The notes under the pieces are model-generated. The model saw nothing but the letters and a program-made list of their open reading frames with translations, was not told where the DNA came from and ran no database searches. From the NCBI RefSeq assembly GCF_014295035.1, contig NZ_CP060404.1:3622501-3686500 (forward strand): DNA of 64,000 nt, written 5' to 3'. Both the position numbers and the translations under genes were made by a program. Shown here piece after piece: positions 1 to 7,914 of this stretch (its first letter is position 1; each line of letters opens with the position of its first letter). Source of the DNA: Streptomyces buecherae. Lineage in GTDB: Bacteria > Actinomycetota > Actinomycetes > Streptomycetales > Streptomycetaceae.

Positions 1-133
1 GCGAGCCCCGCGTGACCTCGGGCACGAACGCCGGCACGGCCACCTCCCGGACGACGCCGGCCACGACGGTCTTCTCCGGCTCCACCAGGACGGGCGGCCC
101 CTCCGCCGCGCCACCGGGCAGCGGACGGTCCAC
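1..133 (-). CDS. Partial ORF running off the left edge
   Basis: An open minus-strand frame with ordinary-looking protein composition (it contains LVEPEKTVVAGVVREVAVP) leaves the window at base 1. The frame stays open upstream to about 600, but that part is low-complexity Pro/Arg/His sequence and is unlikely to be translated. A GTG at 133-131 is the most sensible start I can see, with another GTG at 271-269; neither has a convincing ribosome binding site. I do not recognise the family from some 45 residues. It lies downstream of, and in the same direction as, the TetR gene, separated from it by a hairpin. Confidence 0.3.
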   Translation of the reverse strand, partial: MDRPLPGGAAEGPPVLVEPEKTVVAGVVREVAVPAFVPEVTRGS

Positions 134-649
134 CCGCCCCGCCGCCGGTCCGGGGAGGTCAGCGCCCTGCCGGGCGGGGTCGGCGCCGGGGGGAGCGGTA
201 CGGGAGCGGGGGTGTTGGGAGTGTTGGGCGCGCGCGGAGCGTGCGGACCGCGCGGGGTGCTGTGGGGACACGAGCGGCTCCAGGTTCTGCTGGGTGACTC
301 CTGTGGTGGTTCGGGGTGCGGTTGTGCGGAGGTGCGGGTCGTGCCGAGGGTGCGGGTCGTGCCGGGGTGCGGGTCGTGCGGAGGTGCGGCGGCTCGACTG
401 GCGGCGGGGCCGGGGTGGGCGTGGCCGCCGAGGTGAGGGCGACCAGCCCGCGACGTAGGCGGGTTGGCCTACTCGGGCAGGCGTGCGCCGGCGCGGTCGG
501 GCGGGCGTACGGGGGCGCGCGGGAGGGGGCGGGGCGGGCGGCGGGCCGCCCCGGGTCCCGGGGCGCTCACCATCGGCCAGCTCCTGACCACTCAGTAACC
601 TTACTTGCAAGTGAAGTACGCGAGACGGAGCGGTTGGCCAATGCCTGAA

Positions 650-675
650 CCCCACATCGCTGCCGCGATGTGGGG
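650..675 (-). terminator. Perfect 11-bp hairpin after the TetR gene
   Basis: Arms CCCCACATCGC and GCGATGTGGGG are perfectly complementary around a four-base TGCC loop. It lies 98 bp past the stop of the TetR gene, and in the minus direction it is followed by only a weak T content. It is best read as a transcription terminator, possibly acting both ways, separating the regulator from the truncated gene at the left edge. Confidence 0.6.
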
Positions 676-772
676 TTCGGTTTCCACCGGCACCGCGCGG
701 GTGCCGCCCTCGCCACGGGCCGACCGGGGCCGTGCCGGCGAGGTCAGGGCCCGGTGACCGGGCCCGCGTCCG

Positions 773-1414
773 TCAGGCGCTCGGCTGCCACTTCTGGTCA
801 CGCAGCAGGTTGCCGAGGCCGGCCCAGGCGAAGTTCATCAGCGTGGCCGCGGCCTCCTTGGCCGTCGGGCCGCCCGGCGAGCCCGCCCAGTCGGCCATCG
901 ACTCGGCCGCCCCGACCAGGGCGTACGCCAGGCCGGCCACCTCCCGGTCGGCGAACTCCGGGTCGCAGTCGGCCTCCTTGGACGCCTCGCCGATGAGCTG
1001 TTCCACGAAGCTGACCAACTCGGCGCGCATGGCCGCCACCTCGCGCACGAACGGTTCGCCCTGCGAACGCGCCTGGCTGTGCAGGACGGCCCAGCCGTCC
1101 GGGTGCTCGGCGGTGTACGTGAAGAGGCCGCGCAGCCCGCTCCACAGTTGTCGGTCGGCCGGCACGTCGCGCTCCACGGCCGCCCGCACCGCCGCGACCA
1201 GCGCCTTGGCCTCGCGCCTGATGCAGGCGGTGAACAGTTCTTCCTTGGAGTTCAGGTACAGGTACACCAGCGGCTTGGAGACCCCGGCCAGTTCGGCGAT
1301 GTCGTCCATGGAAGCGGCCCGGTAGCCCCGTCGCGCGAACGTCCGCACGGCGGCGTCGAGCATCTGTTGCTCCCGCACCGCCCGCGGCATCCGCTTGCTC
1401 CTACCGCCACCCAT
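773..1414 (-). CDS. TetR/AcrR family transcriptional regulator
   Basis: This is a 213-residue one-component repressor. Residues 11-60 form the TetR helix-turn-helix: a helix beginning REQQMLDAAVRTFARRGY, then the recognition part DDIAELAGVSKPLVYLYLNS and the typical KEELF. The rest is the variable, mostly helical ligand-binding and dimerisation domain (TetR_C). I chose the ATG at 1414 because a GGAGG lies about 10 bases upstream; a TTG two codons earlier is the alternative. The gene stands alone between a hairpin on its 3' side and an empty 5' region. Ligand and target cannot be read from sequence. The truncated gene at the left edge, in the same direction, is the nearest candidate target, but this is inference from position only. 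Confidence 0.9.
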   Translation of the reverse strand: MGGGRSKRMPRAVREQQMLDAAVRTFARRGYRAASMDDIAELAGVSKPLVYLYLNSKEELFTACIRREAKALVAAVRAAVERDVPADRQLWSGLRGLFTYTAEHPDGWAVLHSQARSQGEPFVREVAAMRAELVSFVEQLIGEASKEADCDPEFADREVAGLAYALVGAAESMADWAGSPGGPTAKEAAATLMNFAWAGLGNLLRDQKWQPSA

Positions 1415-1704
1415 GTGCAACGCCCCTCCGAGAACCCAACGTGCTGACGAGTAAAGCTACGTTCCCCACGCGGGCATCATCCCCGCCCGGCGCCGACCGC
1501 GAGAAGTGATCGGCGGGGCGGGGGCGATGCCTGCTTCCCATGTCACCGGTGTGCTACGTCCCCGCGGGGCCCGCCCACCGGCCGGGCGCCGCTCCGCGAA
1601 CGCCGCACCACCACCGCGCGCACCGCCACCGCGCGCACCGCCACCGCGCGCACCGGTGCCCCGGTCGCGGTGGGCGACCGGGGCACCTGGTGGCGCGGGG
1701 TTCG

Positions 1705-3024
1705 CTAGGCGGCTGCCGGCAGCGCGCCCTCCTGTTTGCCCTCCGGCTGGCCCTCGTCCAGCGGCGAGGCGGAGGCCGTCTCGTACGCCCGGTGGTCGAG
1801 GATCTTCTCGCGGGCCGAGACCAGGACCGGGATGAGCGCCTGGCCGGCCACGTTGGTGGCGGTGCGCATCATGTCCACGATCGGGTCGATGGCCATCAGC
1901 AGGCCGACGCCCTCCAGCGGCAGGCCCAGCGTGGACAGGGTCAGGGTGAGCATCACGGTCGCGCCGGTGAGGCCGGCCGTGGCGGCGGAGCCGATCACCG
2001 AGACGAACGCGATCAGCAGGTAGTCGCCGATGTCGAGCTGCACGTCGAAGATCTGCGCGATGAAGATGGCCGCGATGGCCGGGTAGATCGAGGCGCAGCC
2101 GTCCATCTTGGTCGTGGAGCCGAAGGGCACGGCGAAGGACGCGTACTCCTTGGGCACCCCGAGCCGCTCGGTGACCTTCTGCGTCAGCGGCATGGTGCCC
2201 ACCGACGAGCGGGAGACGAAGGCGAGCTGGATCGCCGGCCAGGCGCCACGGTAGAAGTGCAGCGGGTTGAGCTTGGCGACCGTGGCGAGCAGCAGCGGGT
2301 AGACGCCGAACAGGACCAGGGCGCAGCCGACGTAGATGTCGGCGGTGAAGGTCGCGTACTTGCTGATCAGGTCCCAGCCGTACTCGACGATGGCGGTGCC
2401 GATCAGGCCGAGGGTGCCGAGCGGGGCCAGCTTGATGACCCACCACAGGGCCTTCTGGAGCAGCTCCAGGATGGCCTGGCTGAGACCCAGGATCGGCTCG
2501 GCCTTCTCGCCGAGCTGGAGGGCGGCGGCGCCGGCGACGGCCGCCATGAAGACGATCTGCAGGACGTTCAGCTCGGTGAACGGGGTGATCACGTCGCTGG
2601 GCACGATGCCGGTGAGGAAGTCGAGCCAGGAGCCCTTGTGCTCGGGCTTGGCGCCGTCGGCGGGGGTGAGCCCGGTGCCGGAGCCGGGGTTGGTGACCAG
2701 ACCGATGAACAGGCCGATGGCCACGGCTATCAGCGAGGTGGCCATGAACCACAGCAGGGTGTGGGTGGCCAGCCGCGCCGCGTTGTTGACCTTCCGCAGA
2801 TTGGTGATCGACACCAGGATCGCGAAGAAGACCAGCGGGGCGACGGCGAGCTTCAGCAACTGGATGAAGATCGAGCCGATCTTGTCCAGCGTGGTGATGA
2901 GCCACTGGACGTCACCGCTGCGGGCGGCCCAGCCGAGCAGCGCACCGGCGACGAGGCCGAGGAGGATCTGCGCCCAGAAGGGAACCCGCAGGGCGCGCGG
3001 GACGGACAGGCGTGGGGACGACAA
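1705..3024 (-). CDS. Dicarboxylate/amino acid:cation symporter (DAACS family)
   Basis: This 439-residue integral membrane protein is of the GltP/DctA type, which imports C4-dicarboxylates or acidic amino acids with H+ or Na+. Eight or so hydrophobic segments are visible, starting with FWAQILLGLVAGALLGWAA. The family's serine-rich re-entrant loop appears as SRSSVGTMP, and the conserved TTKMDG with the helix after it follows, as does the substrate-site region of TM8 (VMLTLTLSTLGLP). The frame is open further upstream, but the TTG at 3024 has a GGAGAG seven bases before it and gives the family's usual length and N-terminus. The C-tail is rich in Glu, Gln and Lys. Substrate choice between dicarboxylate and glutamate is not decidable by eye. 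A palindrome 230 bp upstream may be an operator. Confidence 0.9.
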   Translation of the reverse strand: MSSPRLSVPRALRVPFWAQILLGLVAGALLGWAARSGDVQWLITTLDKIGSIFIQLLKLAVAPLVFFAILVSITNLRKVNNAARLATHTLLWFMATSLIAVAIGLFIGLVTNPGSGTGLTPADGAKPEHKGSWLDFLTGIVPSDVITPFTELNVLQIVFMAAVAGAAALQLGEKAEPILGLSQAILELLQKALWWVIKLAPLGTLGLIGTAIVEYGWDLISKYATFTADIYVGCALVLFGVYPLLLATVAKLNPLHFYRGAWPAIQLAFVSRSSVGTMPLTQKVTERLGVPKEYASFAVPFGSTTKMDGCASIYPAIAAIFIAQIFDVQLDIGDYLLIAFVSVIGSAATAGLTGATVMLTLTLSTLGLPLEGVGLLMAIDPIVDMMRTATNVAGQALIPVLVSAREKILDHRAYETASASPLDEGQPEGKQEGALPAAA

Positions 3025-3465
3025 CGGACACTCTCCGAGGACAGACGGATGCCAGGTCAGATGTGAAGCGGGGGGCGGCGCCTGGAGCTCCGCTGAGATA
3101 CGGGGTCTCCGGCCGCTGTGCGCACGTACTAGAGGCGGCGACAGGCCGCGGACAGACAGCGGCAAAGATCGATGTGCAGGCGCGCCACGAGCGGAACGCT
3201 CGTGGGGAATCGGGGCGCGGCTGCGGTCAACATGGCAATGACGTTAACACTTTAACTTTGGGGAACCCAAAGGAGATCTTTGGGACAGGGCGCCCCCACG
3301 GGCCTCGCGGATCGGCGCGCGGGCGGCCGGATCGGGCCCCGGGGGTGGCCGCGTACACGCCCGGAGAACGCCAACGCCCCCACCGCGGGCGGCAATGCGC
3401 GGTGAGGGCGTGGGTGGGTCGGGTGGGACCGGCGACGCGCCGGCCCGACCGGGGTGTGAGGAGCC
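3025..3465. other. Gene-free interval with an upstream palindrome
   Basis: This is the region between the symporter start and the DUF4229 gene end. It contains an unusually AT-rich patch at about 3238-3285, with a palindrome that is listed separately, and otherwise GC-rich sequence. Frames that are open here are low-complexity shadows. It is likely promoter and leader DNA for the symporter. Confidence 0.5.
3256..3272. promoter_or_regulatory. Candidate operator palindrome upstream of the symporter
   Basis: Arms CTTTGGG and CCCAAAG flank a GAA centre. A further half-site, CTTTGGGA, follows at 3278-3285, and a GTTAAC/TTTAAC pair precedes it. In DNA this GC-rich such an AT-containing symmetric element in front of a transporter gene suggests a regulator site. 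The regulator is not identified; the TetR gene downstream is one possibility. Confidence 0.4.
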
Positions 3466-3753
3466 TTACACCCCGTCTTCCTGGGTCTGGTGGGCCACCA
3501 GGCGCTCCTTGGCGCGGTCCACCTTGACGACGATCTGCTCCGACATGGCGTCCCGCTGCTTGCGCAGCACCACGAAGCTCAGCGGCGCCGAGACCACGAT
3601 CGCCAGGAGCAGCACCCACAGCAGGTTGGAGTCGCCCAGACCGGACGGCAGGATGCCGAAGTGAACCAGGCCCCACAGGACCAGGAAGCAACCGACGAAG
3701 ATGCCCAGACGCATGGCGGTGTATCGGAGCGTGGCGCTCGGCGTGAGAGACAC
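3466..3753 (-). CDS. DUF4229 small membrane protein
   Basis: This is a 95-residue protein with two adjacent membrane segments (about residues 14-33 and 42-62) followed by a charged cytosolic tail beginning RKQRDAMSEQ. The arrangement and length match the actinobacterial DUF4229 family, whose function is unknown. The N-terminus MSLTPSATLRYTAMR is typical of the family. A G/A-rich stretch (GGGAGAAAGAAGA) just upstream of the ATG serves as ribosome binding site. It is transcribed alone, with a short gap to the acetyltransferase gene upstream on the same strand. Confidence 0.85.
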   Translation of the reverse strand: MSLTPSATLRYTAMRLGIFVGCFLVLWGLVHFGILPSGLGDSNLLWVLLLAIVVSAPLSFVVLRKQRDAMSEQIVVKVDRAKERLVAHQTQEDGV

Positions 3754-3885
3754 GGCTGGTCTTCTTTCTCCCGGGGGTGCTGCGGTATCGGCCGGATGGT
3801 GTTCGCCTGCCCGTCTAGTGAATCACGTCGGAAAAGCGCCGTGGGAGGCGGCTCCACCGTCCGTCGCCGGCCGGGCCCGTGGACG

Positions 3886-4404
3886 TCAGTCCAGCCGCAG
3901 CCACATGCAGATGTCGTCCCGGTAGTCGCCCTCCGCCACCCTGATCGACTCGGGCACGCGGCCGACCTCCTTGAAGCCGACCGTGGCGTAGAAGGCGTCC
4001 ACTCCGGTGCCGCCGCGCACCCCGAGGCGCAGCGAGGCGAAGCCCAGGTCACGCGCCATGTCGATGGCCTCGCGCAGCATGGCCTTGCCGTGCCCGCCGC
4101 CCTGCAGGGTCGGTTCGATCATGACGGTGACCAGCGTGGCCCAGTGCGTCATCAGCCGGTGCCGGTTGGACGCGATGAACACGGTGCCGACCAGTCGCCC
4201 GTCGGCGTACGCGGCGAGCAGTCGCGCCCCTCCCCCGCGCACGGCGTCGAGTTGCCCCTCGGCCACCGGGCGGATGTCGCCGTCCGCGACGGGCGGCACG
4301 AAGCCGACGGCGCCGCCCGCGTTGGTCACGTCGACCCACAGCCGTACCAGTTCGTCCTGGAGGGCGGGGGTCAGCTCGGGATCACGTACGTACGTAAGGG
4401 TCAT
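3886..4404 (-). CDS. GNAT family N-acetyltransferase
   Basis: This 172-residue protein would transfer an acetyl group from acetyl-CoA to an amine. The GNAT core is visible: beta4 VTVMIEP, then the acetyl-CoA loop LQGGGHGKAMLREAIDMA, corresponding to the family's Q/RxxGxG/A motif A, then FASLRLGVRGGTGVDAFYATVGF and the final strand DICMWLRLD. The ATG at 4404 gives a clean N-terminus (MTLTYVRDPELTP); the open frame continues upstream, but only as Pro/Arg-rich junk. An AGGA abuts the start, so initiation may be weak. The substrate is unknown. Confidence 0.87.
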   Translation of the reverse strand: MTLTYVRDPELTPALQDELVRLWVDVTNAGGAVGFVPPVADGDIRPVAEGQLDAVRGGGARLLAAYADGRLVGTVFIASNRHRLMTHWATLVTVMIEPTLQGGGHGKAMLREAIDMARDLGFASLRLGVRGGTGVDAFYATVGFKEVGRVPESIRVAEGDYRDDICMWLRLD

Positions 4405-4618
4405 TCCTGGATCGTAGCCATTACCTACTGCGTGGCGCACCCCTCCACCGATGTGACGCACGCTGCACTGACCACCCTTGACCAGCGCGGGGGCCGCCCT
4501 TCCGGATACGGCGGCGCGGGACGGGTGCGGCCGGCGGGGGCGCGGCTGGCGGGGCGGGGCGGTCCGTGCGCGGCCCGGCGTACGGCCCCCGGCGCGGCCC
4601 GCGCACGGGCGGGCGGGC

Positions 4619-5518
4619 TCAGGGCTGGGAGTCGAGCGCCCGTACGGCCACCCGCAGGTCCGAGACAAGGCCGGCGAAGACGGCCTCGCGGTCGTCGGCG
4701 CGCAGTACCGCCGAGGGGTGGATCGTGGCCACCAGGCAGTCGCCCCGGCCCCGGTAGTCGCCGATGGCCGGACACGGCAGCAGCACGCCGCGCTGCTTGG
4801 TGACCCGGAACGACGAGCCGAGCAGCGCCTTGCCCGCGCTCGCGCCGAGCGCCACCAGCACCTCGGGGTCGATCAGCGCCAGCTCGGCCGCGAGCCAGGG
4901 GCGGCAGGCGCTCAGCTCGCGCGGGTTCGGCGGCTTGTGGATGCGGCGCTTGCCGCGCTCGGGGACGTACTCGAACGAGAAGTGCTTGACCGCGTTGGTC
5001 ACGTACGTCCGCTCCGGGTCGATCCCGGCCTCCTCCAGGGCCCGGTTCAGCACGTGGCCGGCGGGCCCCACGAACGGGTGCCCCTTGCGGTCCTCCTGGT
5101 CGCCCGGCTGCTCGCCGATGAGCACCAGCGGCGCCTTCGCGTCCCCCGCGCCGAAGACGGTCTGGCTGGCCGGGCCGTGCAGCGGGCACCCCCGACACTC
5201 GGCCGCCGCCCGGCGCAGCCCGGGCAGCTTGGCCCGGGCCGGTACGAAGGGGGTCGCGTCATACGCCCGCTCCGGCTCGTCCCCCAGCCCCACATCGCCA
5301 CGGCCCTCGCCACCGGCGGCGCCGCCGGCCCGGTCGGCCCGCTCGCGGGCGGGCTCCGCCGCGCCGGCCTCGTCGCGGGCGGGCTTCGCCGCGCCGGCCC
5401 TGTCGCGGGCGGGCTCCGCCACGCCCCGCGCGCTGTTGCTGCTGCTTCCGCTGCGGCTGGTCACGCGCGCCGGGTACCCGCGCGGGCCCGGCTCAGACGC
5501 CGCCGCCCGCGACACCAC
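4619..5518 (-). CDS. UdgX-type uracil-DNA glycosylase
   Basis: This is a DNA-repair enzyme of the UDG superfamily. Motif A reads GEQPGDQED (residues 135-143), and the loop KRRIH (190-194) is the hallmark of UdgX. In mycobacterial UdgX the His of this loop forms a covalent bond to the abasic site after uracil excision, so the enzyme stays locked on DNA. Cys108, Cys111 and Cys205 plus a later Cys fit an iron-sulfur cluster as in family 4 enzymes, and HPSAVLR (267-273) is motif B. The first 85 residues are low complexity with repeated PARxxAGAA units and are probably disordered; the true start may be the GTG at 5464. It stands just downstream of mqnE on the same strand. Confidence 0.88.
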   Translation of the reverse strand: MVSRAAASEPGPRGYPARVTSRSGSSSNSARGVAEPARDRAGAAKPARDEAGAAEPARERADRAGGAAGGEGRGDVGLGDEPERAYDATPFVPARAKLPGLRRAAAECRGCPLHGPASQTVFGAGDAKAPLVLIGEQPGDQEDRKGHPFVGPAGHVLNRALEEAGIDPERTYVTNAVKHFSFEYVPERGKRRIHKPPNPRELSACRPWLAAELALIDPEVLVALGASAGKALLGSSFRVTKQRGVLLPCPAIGDYRGRGDCLVATIHPSAVLRADDREAVFAGLVSDLRVAVRALDSQP

Positions 5519-5612
5519 TGCGGGGGCGGTGTCGCGGGCGGCGACGGACGGGCTCGGCTCCGTGCGGCCGTGAGGCCGTGGAGTCAGGGGCCGTGGAGCC
5601 GGGGAGACCTGG

Positions 5613-6803
5613 TCAGAGGCGCATCGGCTGGGGCGCGTCGCGGCGGGCCGGGTCGGGGCCCTCGTACTCGCGGAGGATCTCGTAGCGCGTGTTGCGCTCG
5701 ACCGGGCGGAAGCCGGCGTCCCGGATCAGGTCGAGGATGTCCTCGCGGGTCAGCTTGTCGGGGGTGCCGTAGTTGTCCGCGTCGTGGGTGATCTTGTACT
5801 CGACGACCGAGCCGTCCATGTCGTCGGCGCCGTGCTGGAGGGCCAACTGGGCGGTCTGCACGCCGTGCATCACCCAGAACACCTTCACGTGCGGCACGTT
5901 GTCGAACAGCAGCCGCGAGACCGCGAAGGTCTTGAGCGCCTCGGCGCCGGTGGCCATGGTGGTGCGGGCCTGGAGCCGGTTGCGGACCTTGCCGTCCTTC
6001 ACGTCCACGAAGTCGTGCTGGTAGCGCAGCGGGATGAAGACCTGGAAGCCGCCGGTCTCGTCCTGCAGCTCACGCAGCCGCAGCACGTGGTCCACCCGGT
6101 GGCGGGGCTCCTCGATGTGCCCGTACAGCATCGTGCACGGGGTCTTGAGGCCCTTCTCGTGCGCCAGGCGGTGGATGCGGGACCAGTCCTCCCAGTGGGT
6201 GTCGTGGTCCACGATGTGCTGCCTGACCTCCCAGTCGAAGATCTCGGCACCGCCGCCGGTGAGCGATTCGAGGCCGGCGTCGATCAGCTCGTCCAGGATC
6301 TCGGAGGCGGAGAGCCCGGAGATCTTCTCGAAGTGCTGGATCTCGGTGGCCGTGAAGCACTTGAGGGAGACCTGCGGCAGCGCCTCCTTGAGCGCCCGCA
6401 GCGAGCGCGGGTAGTAGCGCCAGGGCAGGGTCGGGTGCAGGCCGTTGACGATGTGCAGCTCGGTGAGGTTCTCCGCCTCCATCGCCTTGGCCAGCCGCAC
6501 GGCCTCCTCGATGCGCATGGTGTACGCGTCCTTCTCGCCCGGCTTGCGCTGGAACGAGCAGTACGCGCACGAGGCCGTGCACACGTTGGTCATGTTGAGG
6601 TGGCGGTTGACGTTGAAGTGGACGACGTCACCGTTCTTGCGGGTGCGCACCTCGTGCGCGAGGCCGCCGAGCCAGGCCAGGTCGTCCGACGCGTAGAGGG
6701 CGATGCCGTCCTCGCGCGTCAGCCGCTCCCCGGCGCGGATCTTCTGCTCCAGCTCCCGCTTGAGCCCCGCGTCATTCGCTGACACGGCCATAGACCCAGC
6801 CAT
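5613..6803 (-). CDS. mqnE: Aminofutalosine synthase MqnE (radical SAM)
   Basis: This is the enzyme of the futalosine menaquinone pathway that joins 3-[(1-carboxyvinyl)oxy]benzoate to SAM's adenosine part to give aminofutalosine. Its 396 residues match the family length. The radical SAM cluster motif CTASCAYC places cysteines at 75, 79 and 82, preceded by HFNVNRHLNMTN. The later HIVNGLHPTLPW, ESLTGGGAEIFDWEVR and VFWVMHGVQTAQLALQHGADD are MqnE/MqnC-type signatures. I chose the ATG at 6803 because GGGAGG sits six bases upstream; the longer frame adds unrelated residues. The other pathway genes in the window are the ubiX-, mqnP- and ubiD-like genes on the same strand. Confidence 0.95.
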   Translation of the reverse strand: MAGSMAVSANDAGLKRELEQKIRAGERLTREDGIALYASDDLAWLGGLAHEVRTRKNGDVVHFNVNRHLNMTNVCTASCAYCSFQRKPGEKDAYTMRIEEAVRLAKAMEAENLTELHIVNGLHPTLPWRYYPRSLRALKEALPQVSLKCFTATEIQHFEKISGLSASEILDELIDAGLESLTGGGAEIFDWEVRQHIVDHDTHWEDWSRIHRLAHEKGLKTPCTMLYGHIEEPRHRVDHVLRLRELQDETGGFQVFIPLRYQHDFVDVKDGKVRNRLQARTTMATGAEALKTFAVSRLLFDNVPHVKVFWVMHGVQTAQLALQHGADDMDGSVVEYKITHDADNYGTPDKLTREDILDLIRDAGFRPVERNTRYEILREYEGPDPARRDAPQPMRL

Positions 6804-6937
6804 CCGGCGCCTCCCATATACCTCTGTCCATCGGGCTGCACCGAGCGTACTCCCCGCCGCGCGCGCCCCACCCGCCCGGCTCACACCACGGCGGGCGACG
6901 GGTGGGACGCATCATGTTTAGGATCCCGGGCGCGCGG

Positions 6938-7393
6938 TCACACGTCCTCGGGCAGCTCCCCGACCCGGTTCTCCCACTTGGTGGAGAGCACGATCGTGGT
7001 GCGCGTGCGCGAGACGCCGGTGGTGCCGGACAGGCGGCGGATGGTGCGTTCCAGGTCGTCCACGTCACCGGCCCGGACCTTGAGCATGTACGAGTCGTCA
7101 CCCGCGATGAACCAGCAGTCCTCGATCTCCGCCAGGTCGCGCAGCCGGTCGGCCACGTCCTCGTGGTCCACCGCGTCGGAGAGCTGGATGCCGATGAGCG
7201 CCGTCACGCCGAGGCCGAGCGAGGCGGAGTCGACGGTCGCGCGGTAACCGGTGATCACCCCGGCCGCCTCCAGGCGGTTGATCCGGTCCGTGACGCTGGG
7301 CCCGGACAGGCCGACGAGCCGCCCGAGCTCCGCGTACGAGGCCCGACCGTTCTCCCGCAGGGCCTGGATGAGTTGCCTGTCCACCGCGTCCAT
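6938..7393 (-). CDS. Lrp/AsnC family transcriptional regulator
   Basis: This 151-residue protein starts with an AsnC-type winged helix-turn-helix (MDAVDRQLIQALRENGRASY, then ELGRLVGLSGPSVTDRINRLEAAGVI) followed by the RAM (Lrp ligand-binding) domain. The RAM domain includes FIAGDDSYMLKVRAGDVDDL and the C-terminal TTIVLSTKWENR. The family forms dimers to octamers and often senses amino acids. I chose the ATG at 7393 because MDAVDR is the standard family start; a GAAAGG lies about 12 bases upstream. It is divergent from the 45-residue gene at 7532, with a 138-bp shared control region holding a hairpin. It sits between mqnE and ubiX and could control either, but that is inference. Confidence 0.92.
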   Translation of the reverse strand: MDAVDRQLIQALRENGRASYAELGRLVGLSGPSVTDRINRLEAAGVITGYRATVDSASLGLGVTALIGIQLSDAVDHEDVADRLRDLAEIEDCWFIAGDDSYMLKVRAGDVDDLERTIRRLSGTTGVSRTRTTIVLSTKWENRVGELPEDV

Positions 7394-7456
7394 GTGACGG
7401 CACGCACCTTTCAAAGTTCTGCGATCAAGAGAGTTTGGGTGTAGAATCTAAGGCAT

Positions 7457-7475
7457 GCAGGGCGAGATGCCCTGC
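7457..7475. promoter_or_regulatory. Hairpin in the divergent Lrp / small-ORF control region
   Basis: Arms GCAGGGC and GCCCTGC enclose a GAGAT loop. The element lies between the divergent Lrp gene and the 45-residue gene. Just before it is GTGTAGAATCT, whose TAGAAT resembles a -10 box for rightward transcription. It could be an Lrp operator or an RNA hairpin in the 5' leader of the small gene. Confidence 0.45.
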
Positions 7476-7531
7476 GAATCTCTAGCTGAACTACCTCAAT
7501 CAACGACGATTCTTCAGGAGTGAGCTACCCC

Positions 7532-7669
7532 TTGTACACGATCGAGATGGCTTATGCCCGCATGCGTGAGCTGCAGGAGCTGGCCAACCGCTCGCGTGCT
7601 CAGCAGGCTGCGCAGCAGCAGCGCGAGACCTCGGCCAAGGCCCACAAGGGCCGGGCCAAGAAGCGCTGA
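7532..7669 (+). CDS. 45-residue basic Gln/Arg-rich protein, TTG start
   Basis: The frame TTG TAC ACG ATC GAG ATG ends in TGA at 7667-7669 and encodes a highly hydrophilic helix containing MRELQELANRSRAQQAAQQQ and ending KGRAKKR. An AGGAG lies about 12 bases before the TTG. Codon third positions are GC-rich but not saturated, as expected of a real gene. Because of the TTG start and small size it is easily missed. I recall very similar short proteins from other streptomycetes, but know of no assigned function. The basic tail suggests nucleic-acid or ribosome contact. It is followed by two tandem hairpins. An internal ATG at codon 6 is the alternative start. Confidence 0.7.
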   Translation: MYTIEMAYARMRELQELANRSRAQQAAQQQRETSAKAHKGRAKKR

Positions 7670-7680
7670 CCGCAGCCGCA

Positions 7681-7719
7681 CCGCATCGACCTGATGCGGC
7701 CTGACGCCGAGCGTCAGGC
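7681..7719 (+). terminator. Tandem hairpins after the 45-residue gene
   Basis: Two perfect stems follow each other directly: CCGCATC/GATGCGG with a five-base loop at 7681-7699, then GCCTGACGC/GCGTCAGGC with a three-base loop at 7699-7719. They begin 12 bp after the small gene's stop. No T-run follows, as is common for Streptomyces terminators. Confidence 0.6.
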
Positions 7720-7914
7720 TCGCGCACTCCGGCGCCCACGCGTCCCGCCGGAGCCGCGCCCTCAGCAGGACGCGTCACGGCGGCAGGGCACGGGGCAGCA
7801 CCAACCCCCCGGCCTGCCGCTTCTCCATGTCCAGGGCCCGCCCCGCGACGCCCGCACGCGCCACCGGCGCGCGCGCCGTCGCATCGCCACCGGCACCGGC
7901 GCGCCGATGCGGAG

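Noticed and set aside
470..573. ATG at 573 (minus) with a good AGGAG seven bases upstream
   Set aside because: The frame stops after 34 codons at about 470 and encodes only Pro/Arg-rich sequence; it does not join the open frame that leaves the window.
1540..3066. 508-codon plus-strand ORF opposite the symporter gene
   Set aside because: It is the mirror of a clear membrane protein gene in a GC-rich genome; the translation is Gly/Asp/Gln-rich with no domain.
5330..5450. Tandem repeats around GCGGGCGGGCTTCGCC as a possible CRISPR or regulatory array
   Set aside because: The units are about 30 bp with no spacers and lie in frame in the UdgX N-terminus; they are protein-coding repeats.
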